Source of the DNA: Cytophagales bacterium
Lineage (GTDB): Bacteria > Bacteroidota > Bacteroidia > Cytophagales > Microscillaceae
Length of the DNA: 62,928 bases
Reading direction: 5' to 3'
NCBI GenBank assembly: GCA_013297825.1
Contig: JAAFIN010000002.1
Span: 1 to 62,928 of the forward strand
Position numbers and translations under genes: made by a program. Of this stretch, positions 16,856 through 24,376 are shown one piece after another. The notes under the pieces were generated by a model. That model did no database searches. It saw only the letters and a list, made by a program, of their open reading frames with translations, and was not told where the DNA came from. The first letter of the stretch is position 1. Every line of letters begins with the position of its first letter.

Positions 16856-17986
16856 TTATGCTTCGCCTGTGATATATTCGTCTAATTGGATAAGTTGCAT
16901 AAAAGCGTCGTGTTTTGAGTTTTTGATGGTCAAAAATTCATCAATGTTATGCGTTTTGATAGCGTTTCCTGTTCTTGTTACCAATTTCCAATATTCATGT
17001 GGAATGTTATTGATAATGTAAGGGTGATGACTTGTGATAATAAATTGTAAATTACGATTTGACGAAATAATATTTCGTGTAATTTCATCTATGCAATTTA
17101 TACCTAAGCTATTTTCAAATTCGTCCATCAAAAAAACACTTCCATCTGCACACAAATATAATTCACTCAACTGCATCAATGTTCTGAACATTCCAGAAGA
17201 AATATTTTTTTGGTCTATCCAATTTGTAACGCCTTGTTCTTTTATTTGGATTGAGATATATTCTTTATTATCTTCTTTTATAAGCACTTTACATCTCAAA
17301 TCTTCTACTTTTGGAAAAATATCAATGAATTGCTGTTTTATGATATTGAATGTTTTTTGGTCTTTCTCTTGTATTAAAAATAATTTATCAAGTACCAATA
17401 AAAAATTATTTTTTATTTGGTCTAATGAATTATAATTTTTTATTTCACTTTGCACATCATAAAAATTTTGTTTATGAAATAAGATACTTTGAGGCTCCAA
17501 TGAAAGGCTTTTATAATCAAAAAAAAACATTCTAAGAAAATTAAAAAATAGCCCCATTATACCTATTCCTTCTCTAAATAAATAAATTAAACTCTCAGAA
17601 GCTGAAAGTTTTGGCATTTTTTGACCCTCAAATATAATGTTTCCATTATTTCTTTCTGCTATATTTTTACCATTTAAAATGATTTCTTCTGCTATAATTT
17701 CAATTCTATTTTTCTCAAAAAAATCATTTTTATTTGAATTGTCGGTTTCACCTTTCCAAGTGTATTTTTTATTGTCATTAGTCTCAAATTCAATGCACCA
17801 TTTAACCATATCTTTTACTTCTGGGTCGTATCCAGCAATATTTCGTAAAATCTTCAATCCCCTCAAAATCTGCGTTTTTCCCACGCCTGACGCACCCACC
17901 AAAAGCGTAATTTTTGGGTTAAAATGTATTTTTTCAATTTTCCAGTTTTCTGTTTTGTGTTCAAATTCAAAGGATATAATTTTCAT
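16856..17986 (-). CDS. AAA (ABC-like, OLD/RecF-type) ATPase
   Basis: A 376-residue ATPase with Walker A GASGVGKT (31-38), an ABC-like signature ISSGMFRTL (262-270), Walker B SVFLMDEFENSLG (283-295) and the switch motif TSHHPYIINN (318-327). This is the AAA_15/AAA_21 architecture used by OLD, PARIS AriA and RloA proteins. The middle region (about 60-260) would be the dimerising helical part. It sits between a macrodomain gene (57 bases upstream) and the TOPRIM-like gene (9 bases downstream), all on the same strand. It likely senses a trigger and controls the TOPRIM partner; the biological role is inferred, not shown. Confidence 0.85.
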   Translation of the reverse strand: MKIISFEFEHKTENWKIEKIHFNPKITLLVGASGVGKTQILRGLKILRNIAGYDPEVKDMVKWCIEFETNDNKKYTWKGETDNSNKNDFFEKNRIEIIAEEIILNGKNIAERNNGNIIFEGQKMPKLSASESLIYLFREGIGIMGLFFNFLRMFFFDYKSLSLEPQSILFHKQNFYDVQSEIKNYNSLDQIKNNFLLVLDKLFLIQEKDQKTFNIIKQQFIDIFPKVEDLRCKVLIKEDNKEYISIQIKEQGVTNWIDQKNISSGMFRTLMQLSELYLCADGSVFLMDEFENSLGINCIDEITRNIISSNRNLQFIITSHHPYIINNIPHEYWKLVTRTGNAIKTHNIDEFLTIKNSKHDAFMQLIQLDEYITGEA

Positions 17987-18043
17987 ATTTTTTTTATATT
18001 TTAATTTAAAAACAAAATTATAATGTTGTTTTTGTAAATTGTT

Positions 18044-18643
18044 TTACTGCCAAATCAATCCTTGTGGATTTATTTCCCAATGATAACGTTGTGCTTCTCC
18101 AAAATCTTTGAAATTTTGTTTTTTTCCTAAAACAATTTCCTGATAAGCAAAAAACATTTGTCTTGCTGATATTTCAGGCAACATTTTTCCTACACCTGTG
18201 CAAAAACCTGAAATCGCAATCGTGTTGATATTTGGGTGTGAAATTGCCTCAATAAATACCGCTTTCATTGCTAAATACGCATTAAGCGAGGTATTTATAT
18301 TAAAATCTGTTGGAACTCGCATAGTGGGTGCAACTATCAAATAAGGAATAATTTTGTCATTTGTTTCCAAAATAAGAGCTTTTCCAACCAATAACTCGCC
18401 TTCAGGCAAAGATTTTATTTTTTCTTGCACTTTTTCCTGCAAATCCCAACCCAAACGTTCAGAAATGGCATAATCCACACCTCCGTCCATAAAACCAAAC
18501 GAATTGGCAGGACTTACAATCGCATCAGCAGAAACCACCTGTGTAAGGTCGCCTTCTACGATTGCCACATCAGCAAAACCCTCAAAAAACATTTTCCAGG
18601 CTTCTATCATTTTGGGCTTGTTGTCTATGAGAATGTATTGCAT
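18044..18643 (-). CDS. Macrodomain (ADP-ribose binding/hydrolysing) protein
   Basis: Started at the ATG at 18643 (MQYILIDNK) the protein is 199 residues. The 18 extra codons upstream in the longer frame are not family-like. Macrodomain features are the early acidic EGDLTQVVSADAIVSPANSFGF segment (residues 30-51), the glycine loop FMDGGVDYAIS, and the phosphate-binding loop SGFCTGVGKMLPE near residue 150. Family members bind or remove ADP-ribose from proteins, nucleic acids or small molecules. The product is cytosolic. It is the first of three co-directional genes with the ATPase and TOPRIM-like genes, so it may belong to the same module, for example by reversing ADP-ribosylation. That link rests only on proximity. 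Confidence 0.8.
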   Translation of the reverse strand: MQYILIDNKPKMIEAWKMFFEGFADVAIVEGDLTQVVSADAIVSPANSFGFMDGGVDYAISERLGWDLQEKVQEKIKSLPEGELLVGKALILETNDKIIPYLIVAPTMRVPTDFNINTSLNAYLAMKAVFIEAISHPNINTIAISGFCTGVGKMLPEISARQMFFAYQEIVLGKKQNFKDFGEAQRYHWEINPQGLIWQ

Positions 18644-18714
18644 AATTTTAGGAATAATATTTTTGTTTCTGTGAAAATTTCGTTGCAAAATAATCAATAA
18701 AAATAAGTAGGAAA

Positions 18715-19161
18715 TTAGTTTTTAGATTTCAAACCCAACGACATCACTGCATAGCCTTGTTTGCATTTTTTATCTTTTTTCATAATTTCCAAGATTTTTT
18801 CCAAAGCTGATTCACTTGAATCATTCATTTTAGATTTTTGAATAAACTCTTTTGCGACTGAACAATGTTTTTCCATAATGACTTGCATAGGCTTTTCATC
18901 CATAGACTTTGTAAATGCTTCTCTTTCATTCTCAGGAAGGCTCATAAGTTTTGTCAAAAAAACTTCTTCTGCTTTTTCCTCCCCCATTTCTGCAATATCC
19001 AAATATAATTTTGACAAAAGTGGTGGATATTCATCTAACATTTTTTGGGTACACTCACAAAGTTTTTTAGCAATTTTTTTATATTCTCTGGTTTGTGCAA
19101 AAACATTTTCTACGCCCAAAAAGCCTACAAAAATGACAAAGAGGGTAACGATTTTTTTCAT
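18715..19161 (-). CDS. Secreted protein of unknown function
   Basis: Using the ATG at 19161 (MKKIVTLFVIF) the product is 148 residues with a signal peptide cleaved near VFAQT. The mature protein is helical and charged and has four cysteines (CECTQK, KHCSVAK, KKCKQG), which suggests a disulfide-stabilised helical bundle. It carries a repeated pattern of acidic stretches. I do not recognise a family, although small Cys-containing secreted proteins of this type are frequent in Bacteroidota. It lies 71 bases before the macrodomain start on the same strand. Confidence 0.6.
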   Translation of the reverse strand: MKKIVTLFVIFVGFLGVENVFAQTREYKKIAKKLCECTQKMLDEYPPLLSKLYLDIAEMGEEKAEEVFLTKLMSLPENEREAFTKSMDEKPMQVIMEKHCSVAKEFIQKSKMNDSSESALEKILEIMKKDKKCKQGYAVMSLGLKSKN

Positions 19162-19229
19162 ATAAAAAATTTTATTTTTTCTGTAAAGTTTGTATATCAA
19201 TACTTAGTTTAGATTTAGATATGAATAAC

Positions 19230-20714
19230 CTAATACAAAAACTCCTTAATAATTTCCCTTGCAACCACTTGTCCAGAAATCAACGAAGGCGGAACACCAG
19301 GTCCTGGCACAGTAAGTTGTCCTGTATAAAATAGATTTTTTACCTTTTTGCTTTTCAAAGAAGGTTTTAAAATGGCGGTTTGCATCAAAGTATTTGCCAA
19401 TCCATACGCATTTCCTTTGAAAGAATTGTAATCTTGGATAAAATCCCTGTGTGCAAAACCTCTTTTTAGGATTACGTGCTGTCTAATGTCTTGTTTTGTG
19501 ATATTTTCTAACCTGTCCATTATGATATGGTAATATTTCTCACGCATTTCTTCGGTATCTTCCAAATCAGGAGCAATAGGCATCAATAAAAACATATTTT
19601 CTTTGCCTTCTGGAGCTACGCTTGGGTCGGTAAGCGAAGGAACAGACACATAAAACAAAGGATTAGAAGGATATTGTGGTTGCGTGTATATTTCGTGGGC
19701 GTGTTGCTTGAAATCTGTATCAAAAAATAGGTTATGGTGCAATAAATTTTGTACTTTTTTGTCAATTCCCAAATAAAATAACAATGAAGATGGTGCAAGT
19801 ACACGACTATCCCAATACCTTGCAGAGTAACTTTGGTATTTTGGGGGGAGAAGTTTGGTTTCGGTGTGGTGATAATCCGCTCCTGACACGACCACATCAG
19901 CAAAATAATTGCCTTTTGTGGTAATGACTTGTTGGATTTTGTTATTTTGTTGGATTGTAACACCATTAACTGTCTCATTAAAGCGGAATTTTACGCCAAA
20001 TTCTTCAGCAACTTTCTGCATACCTTGCACGATTTTATTCATTCCGCCCTCTGGGTACCAAGTTCCCAAAGAAATATCTGCATAATTCATCAAACTATAC
20101 AATGCAGGCGTATTTTCAGGTAAAGCACCCAAAAAAAGGATAGGAAATTCCATCAGTTGGAGGATTTGGGGGTGCTTAAAAAACCTCCTCAAATGTGTGT
20201 GCATTGATTGCAACACGTCCATTTTGAACAATGCACTTAAAAGTCTTGTATCAGCAAATTCCAATACTGACCTGCTTGGTTTATACACCAAATCCTTGAT
20301 GCCAACTTGATATTTGTATTGTGCTTGTGCAAGGAATTCCTCTAATTTCTTTCCACTTCCTGTTTCTTTTTCCTCCAAAAAATTCTTAAAATCTTCCAAA
20401 TTAGCAGGAATATGCCAATTATCCGCAGTTCCTTTTCCAAAAACCACCGAATACGAAGGGTCAAGACGCTTTAAAGTATAATAATCACTTACTTTTTTGC
20501 CAAATTGTGCAAAATAATGTTCAAAAACATCAGGCATCCAGTACCAACTCGGTCCCATATCAAATGTAAAACCGTCTTTTTGCCAAATTCTTGCCCTTCC
20601 GCCAGCTTGGTCATTTTTTTCTAATACTTCCACCTCAAAACCTGCCTTAGCGAGGTGTGTTGCAACAGACATTCCTGCAAATCCTGCCCCAATAACGATT
20701 GCTTTTTTTGCCAT
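19230..20714 (-). CDS. crtI: Phytoene desaturase (CrtI family)
   Basis: A 494-residue FAD amine oxidase-fold protein. The N-terminal dinucleotide-binding motif is VIGAGFAGMSVATHLAKAG, followed by VLEKNDQAGGRARIWQKDGFTFDMGPSWYWMP. The C-terminal CrtI signature NLFYTGQLTVPGPGVPPSLISGQ identifies carotenoid desaturases. It introduces double bonds into phytoene to give lycopene-type products at the membrane. Usually crtB (phytoene synthase) is adjacent, but it is not in the window. A CruF-like carotenoid gene lies 15 kb away at 36198. Upstream lies a 66-base run of AAGGTTTAATGTT words and then the Rpn gene. Confidence 0.92.
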   Translation of the reverse strand: MAKKAIVIGAGFAGMSVATHLAKAGFEVEVLEKNDQAGGRARIWQKDGFTFDMGPSWYWMPDVFEHYFAQFGKKVSDYYTLKRLDPSYSVVFGKGTADNWHIPANLEDFKNFLEEKETGSGKKLEEFLAQAQYKYQVGIKDLVYKPSRSVLEFADTRLLSALFKMDVLQSMHTHLRRFFKHPQILQLMEFPILFLGALPENTPALYSLMNYADISLGTWYPEGGMNKIVQGMQKVAEEFGVKFRFNETVNGVTIQQNNKIQQVITTKGNYFADVVVSGADYHHTETKLLPPKYQSYSARYWDSRVLAPSSLLFYLGIDKKVQNLLHHNLFFDTDFKQHAHEIYTQPQYPSNPLFYVSVPSLTDPSVAPEGKENMFLLMPIAPDLEDTEEMREKYYHIIMDRLENITKQDIRQHVILKRGFAHRDFIQDYNSFKGNAYGLANTLMQTAILKPSLKSKKVKNLFYTGQLTVPGPGVPPSLISGQVVAREIIKEFLY

Positions 20715-20780
20715 TTATAAAAGTTTAAGGTTTAATGTTTAAGGTTTAATGTTCAAGGTTTAATGTTAAAAAGTTTTTTT
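20715..20780. repeat. TTTAAGGTTTAATGTTTAAGG word repeat
   Basis: Five imperfect copies of TTTAAGGTTTAATG/TTCAAGGTTTAATG fill the whole gap between crtI and the Rpn-family gene. Confidence 0.8.
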
Positions 20781-21599
20781 TTAGTTTTTGCGTAATTGCT
20801 CTACTTGTTCAAGAGTTAAGCCTGTCCCTTTTGTTATGGTATCATTATCCAAACCCAACGAAATTAGATTTTTCGCAATTTCAATTGCCTTTTTTTGTTC
20901 TACCATCATTTTTTCTGCTTTTACATCAGTTTCACGCATATTTTCATATTGATAAGCCTCTAAATCTGCTTTTGACCAAGTATGCTTATCTGCTTCTGTG
21001 TAAGCAGATTTTAGACCACTGTCATCTGCATTGGCAGGAATGACGGTCAAAGTTTCTGCATTTTTAATAAAATAAACCCATTTGTCAATCAATGTGTCAA
21101 GTTCTGCTTCTGTTTTATTGAATTTAGGTAATTCAATAAAATTAAAGTCCAAATCTTTTAGTTTGTGTTCGTGGGTTTCTGCATCTAAAATTAAATGCCT
21201 TGATATATAATTAGGATTTTCTAAAAACTCAAAGTTCAAAATACCAATAAAAATTGTTGGTTTCAAAGTATAATAATCCTCTGAAACACCAAGTTGTGCA
21301 GAATAACTTTTTGCACTGTAATACACAACTCTTTTGGCAAAACCAATTTTATCGGTTAATTGCATTTCTACGATATATTCATTTCCTTTTTCATCTATTG
21401 CTTTTACGTCCAAAATAGAAGATTTTGCACCTAAAACGATTGGTAATTGATAAGGATTTAAAATTTTGGCAGAAACGATTTTTTTATTGCCTTCTAATTT
21501 TAAAACTGCATTTAAAAAAGAGGTTAAAATCTCTGTTTTGGCACTATTTCCAAAAATTTTGCGAAAAGCAATGTCATTTTTTATGTCTGCAAATTGCAT
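20781..21599 (-). CDS. Rpn-family PD-(D/E)XK nuclease/putative transposase
   Basis: A 272-residue protein of the Rpn/PDDEXK_2 family (recombination-promoting nuclease, formerly called putative transposase). Evidence: DIKNDIAFRKIFGNSAKTEIL at the N-terminus, and the nuclease core ILDVKAIDEKGNEYIVEMQ (Asp 64 and Glu-x-Gln), then KRVVYYSAKSYSAQL and the C-terminal helical part ending with GLDNDTITKGTGLTLEQVEQL. Members stimulate RecA-independent recombination and may have roles in defence. It appears intact and is flanked on its upstream side by the paired foldback elements at 21787-21914. Confidence 0.88.
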   Translation of the reverse strand: MQFADIKNDIAFRKIFGNSAKTEILTSFLNAVLKLEGNKKIVSAKILNPYQLPIVLGAKSSILDVKAIDEKGNEYIVEMQLTDKIGFAKRVVYYSAKSYSAQLGVSEDYYTLKPTIFIGILNFEFLENPNYISRHLILDAETHEHKLKDLDFNFIELPKFNKTEAELDTLIDKWVYFIKNAETLTVIPANADDSGLKSAYTEADKHTWSKADLEAYQYENMRETDVKAEKMMVEQKKAIEIAKNLISLGLDNDTITKGTGLTLEQVEQLRKN

Positions 21600-21639
21600 A
21601 TTTATTATTTTTTTAGTCTTAGTTTTTTAATTCTTTTTA

Positions 21640-21647
21640 CAAAGATA
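21640..21647 (-). promoter_or_regulatory. Putative -7 box TATCTTTG for the Rpn gene
   Basis: On the minus strand TATCTTTG (consensus TAnnTTTG) lies about 40 bases before the Rpn ATG, just after the accD-side terminator hairpin. No clear -33 box is seen. Confidence 0.4.
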
Positions 21648-21657
21648 CAAAAAAATA

Positions 21658-21687
21658 CAAAAGCAAGCCTTTTTTGACTTGCTTTTG
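21658..21687 (-). terminator. Terminator downstream of accD
   Basis: CAAAAGCAAG (21658-21667) pairs with CTTGCTTTTG (21678-21687). On the minus strand the stem is followed by TATTTTTTTG, so it can end leftward transcription arriving from accD. Confidence 0.65.
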
Positions 21688-21786
21688 ATACTGGAAACTG
21701 TGGAAAAGTATTAAAAAGTGTTTTTTAAAGATTTTAAGCAATGTTTTCTTTATAAAAAATGTCTAAAAAATAAATTTTACAACTAA

Positions 21787-21829
21787 AAAAAAGGTCTGTA
21801 CCGTAGCTTGCGGAGGTCTGACCTTTTTT
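21787..21829. repeat. Foldback element with constant core (copy 2)
   Basis: AAAAAAGGTC (21787-21796) pairs with GACCTTTTTT (21820-21829) around the core GTCTGTACCGTAG...AGGTCTGAC. Arms are 10 bp and differ from those of the other two copies. Confidence 0.85.
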
Positions 21830-21851
21830 ATCTACTAAAATTTGTGGTTAA

Positions 21852-21914
21852 AAATCTCAAAAAATATCGTCAGACCTTCGTAAACTACGGTACAGACGAT
21901 ATTTTTTGAGATTT
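21852..21914. repeat. Foldback element with constant core (copy 3, inverted)
   Basis: Perfect 20-bp arms (21852-21871 and 21895-21914, AAATCTCAAAAAATATCGTC) enclose the reverse complement of the same core. It is oriented opposite to copy 2, 22 bases away. Confidence 0.85.
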
Positions 21915-22046
21915 CCGCAGTTCCCAGTTGATACAAATTAACCTTAAAAATAAGTTTATCAAAAACAATTTTTCATTAAAATTTTACTAAATCTTAAATT
22001 TCGTTTTTGGCTGTTTCATTCCTAATTTTTAATTCTTAATTCCTAA

Positions 22047-22889
22047 TTATTCCAACATTCCCAAAAGTGTAGAAATATTAGCTTTTAGTTGTTTTCTATC
22101 TATAATAAAATCCAAAAAACCGTGTTCCAAGAGATATTCAGACGTTTGAAAACCTTTTGGAAGGTCTTTTCCGATAGTTTCACGAATGACACGAGGTCCC
22201 GCAAAACCAATAAGTGCTTTTGGCTCTGCAATGTTAAAATCGCCCAACATCGCATAAGACGCAGATACACCGCCTGTGGTTGGGTCAGTCAAAAGCGAAA
22301 TATAAGGAATTTTTGCTTTTGCTAATAAAGCAAGTTTTGCGGAGGTTTTGCCCATTTGCATCAGCGAATAACCTGCTTCCTGCATACGCGCACCGCCTGT
22401 TTTGGAGATGATAATAAGCGGTTGTTTGTGTTTGAGGGCATAATCTGTAGCTCTTGCAATTTTTTCGCCTACTACAGTTCCCATTGACCCACCAATAAAC
22501 CCAAAATCCATACAAGCAATTGTAATATCTTTTCCGTTTATCTTGCCTGTTGCACTTCTAAGGGCATCTTTTAGTCCTGTACTTTCTTGTGTGGCAACAA
22601 TGCGTTTTGGATATGCTTTGCTGTCTGTAAAAGTAAGAGGGTCGCCAGAGGTCATATTTTTATCCAATTCAGTAAAAACATTGTCATCAAAAAGGATTTC
22701 AAAATATTCTTCTGACCCAATTCTTTCGTGATAGCCACAATTCAAACAAGTGTGAGCGTTATATTTGTGTTCTCTTGATGTGATAACATTTTTACATTCT
22801 GGGCAACTATACCAAAGCCCATCAGGGGTTTCTCTTTTTTCGGTGGTGGCAGTTTTGATGCCTTGTTCATTACGATTAAACCAAGCCAT
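22047..22889 (-). CDS. accD: Acetyl-CoA carboxylase carboxyltransferase, beta subunit
   Basis: A 280-residue AccD of normal length. The N-terminal zinc ribbon has four cysteines (C29, C32, C48, C51 in SCPECK and TCLNCG). The carboxyltransferase (crotonase-fold) core has [44 protein letters not shown] and [15 protein letters not shown]. With AccA it transfers the carboxyl group from biotin-BCCP to acetyl-CoA, the committed step of fatty-acid synthesis. accA is not in the window. A terminator follows in the region near 21.67 kb. Confidence 0.97.
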   Translation of the reverse strand: MAWFNRNEQGIKTATTEKRETPDGLWYSCPECKNVITSREHKYNAHTCLNCGYHERIGSEEYFEILFDDNVFTELDKNMTSGDPLTFTDSKAYPKRIVATQESTGLKDALRSATGKINGKDITIACMDFGFIGGSMGTVVGEKIARATDYALKHKQPLIIISKTGGARMQEAGYSLMQMGKTSAKLALLAKAKIPYISLLTDPTTGGVSASYAMLGDFNIAEPKALIGFAGPRVIRETIGKDLPKGFQTSEYLLEHGFLDFIIDRKQLKANISTLLGMLE

Positions 22890-22986
22890 ATTGAGTAATT
22901 ATGAATTAGGGATTAGGAATTTTTTTTGTATTTCTAAATAATATTTAATTATATAATTTATATAAAATTTAAAAAAATATAACAAA

Positions 22987-23019
22987 AACTTTTGGAGGGT
23001 TTGAAACCCTCCAAAAGTT
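22987..23019. repeat. Perfect palindrome with GGAGGG core (copy 1)
   Basis: AACTTTTGGAGGGTTT and its exact reverse complement (16 bp each) flank a single G. It lies between the aldolase stop and the accD start and could terminate aldolase transcription. A second copy at 56368-56400 has the same geometry and one compensated base pair change. Confidence 0.8.
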
Positions 23020-23047
23020 AAAATTCGTAGAAAAACTACTTTAAAAA

Positions 23048-24124
23048 CTAAGCCAAATCAACTTCTTTGCTCAAATATACGTCTTGAATTGCATTCAAAA
23101 TGCCTACACCTTCGTTCATTGGGCGTTGGAAGGCTTTTCTGCCTGAAATCAAACCCATACCACCAGCACGTTTGTTGATAACCGCAGTACGTATTGCTTC
23201 TGCCAAATCTGATTCGCCAGAAGATGCACCACCTGAATTGATAAGACCAGCACGTCCCATATAGCAATTCGCTACTTGATAACGACACAAATCAATAGGG
23301 TGTTCTGATGTAAGTTGTGTATAAATTCTTTCGTCTAATTTGCCATAGCTTGAACCACCTGTATTAAGTGCTTTGTAACCACCATTATTTTCAGGAAGTT
23401 TTTGTTTGATGATGTCTGCTTGAATTGTTACGCCCAAGTGGTTTGCTTGTCCTGTAAGGTCAGCAGAAACGTGATAATCTTTATCACCTTTTACTTTGAA
23501 AGCATCATTTCTGGTATAACACCACAAAATAGTAGCCATTCCAAGTTGATGCGCTTCATCAAATGCCTTAGAAACTTCCAAAATTTGGCGAGCAGAATTA
23601 TCAGAACCAAAATAAATGGTTGCACCTACCGCCACAGCACCCAAATTCCACGCATCACGCACAGAACCATACATTATTTGGTCAGCTTTGTTAGGATAAG
23701 TAAGGAGTTCGTTGTGGTTGATTTTTACGATAAAAGGAATTTTATGAGCGTATTTGCGTGAAGTCATACCCAATACCCCAAAAGTAGTAGCAACTGCATT
23801 GCAACCGCCTTCTAAGGCAAGTTTTACGATATTTTCAGGGTCAAAATATGCAGGATTTTTTGCAAAAGAAGCACCAGCACTATGTTCTATGCCTTGGTCA
23901 ATGGGTAAAATAGACAAATAACCTGTATTTGCCAAACGACCTGTATTGAATAATTGCCCTAAACTACGCAAAACTTGTGTGTTGCGGTTGGTTGGCACAA
24001 AAATATCATTCACAAAATCGTTGTGTGGTGTGTGCAAAACGCTTTTGTCAATAGTTGTGCTTTTGTGAGCCAAAAGATATTCAGCATCTTTGCCCAATAA
24101 TTCAGTAATTTTTGAAATAGACAT
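23048..24124 (-). CDS. fbaB: Class I fructose-bisphosphate aldolase (DhnA family)
   Basis: From the ATG at 24124 ([10 protein letters not shown]) the protein has 358 residues, as expected. The longer frame (12 codons more) runs into the upstream spacer. It matches the archaeal-type class I aldolase (DhnA/FbaB) with [49 protein letters not shown] and [23 protein letters not shown] near the C-terminus. It cleaves fructose-1,6-bisphosphate through a Schiff base, without metal. The gene is single, with a typical -7 box upstream. Confidence 0.93.
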   Translation of the reverse strand: MSISKITELLGKDAEYLLAHKSTTIDKSVLHTPHNDFVNDIFVPTNRNTQVLRSLGQLFNTGRLANTGYLSILPIDQGIEHSAGASFAKNPAYFDPENIVKLALEGGCNAVATTFGVLGMTSRKYAHKIPFIVKINHNELLTYPNKADQIMYGSVRDAWNLGAVAVGATIYFGSDNSARQILEVSKAFDEAHQLGMATILWCYTRNDAFKVKGDKDYHVSADLTGQANHLGVTIQADIIKQKLPENNGGYKALNTGGSSYGKLDERIYTQLTSEHPIDLCRYQVANCYMGRAGLINSGGASSGESDLAEAIRTAVINKRAGGMGLISGRKAFQRPMNEGVGILNAIQDVYLSKEVDLA

Positions 24125-24190
24125 TTTTTTAACTTGGTTATTTAGTTTAATAATTCCCAAAAACCAAAGGAATTTGGTTAAAATTTTTCA

Positions 24191-24199
24191 GCAAAAATA
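24191..24199 (-). promoter_or_regulatory. Putative -7 box TATTTTTGC for the aldolase gene
   Basis: On the minus strand TATTTTTGC fits TAnnTTTGC and lies about 66 bases before the aldolase ATG. Confidence 0.35.
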
Positions 24200-24249
24200 C
24201 AATGTTTTTTTACAAAAACCATAACACCCATAAATTTTATATCTAATTT

Positions 24250-24372
24250 TGGGAATGATAAATTATGAATGAAACAACCAAAGTCTGAAACAGGATTTTC
24301 AGAATTTGAGAATTAACAGGATTTTTTTATAAAATCTTAAACTTTAAACTTTTTGAACTTTGAACCTTGAAC
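24250..24372 (-). repeat. Modular word-repeat block in minus orientation
   Basis: Read on the minus strand it starts with GTTCAAGGTTCAAAGTTC words, then AAATCCTGTTAATTCTCAAA-like words, CAGACTTTGGTTGTTTCATT, and CATAATTTATCATT words. This is the same module order as before pepA and the glycosyltransferase gene, again pointing toward the downstream gene start. Confidence 0.8.
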
Positions 24373-24376
24373 TTTT

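Larger units (their letters stand above)
21600..22046. other. Gene-free region between the Rpn gene and accD
   Basis: It holds, from left to right, the Rpn promoter box, a terminator hairpin, A/T-rich DNA, the two inverted foldback elements (21787-21829 and 21852-21914), and a TTTTTGGCTGTTTCATTCCTAATTTTTAA word run next to the accD stop codon. No ORF or RNA gene is supported. Confidence 0.75.

Noticed and set aside
20781-21599. Reading the Rpn-family gene as a complete insertion sequence
   Set aside because: I find no terminal inverted repeats or target duplication around the gene. The foldback elements lie on one side only.
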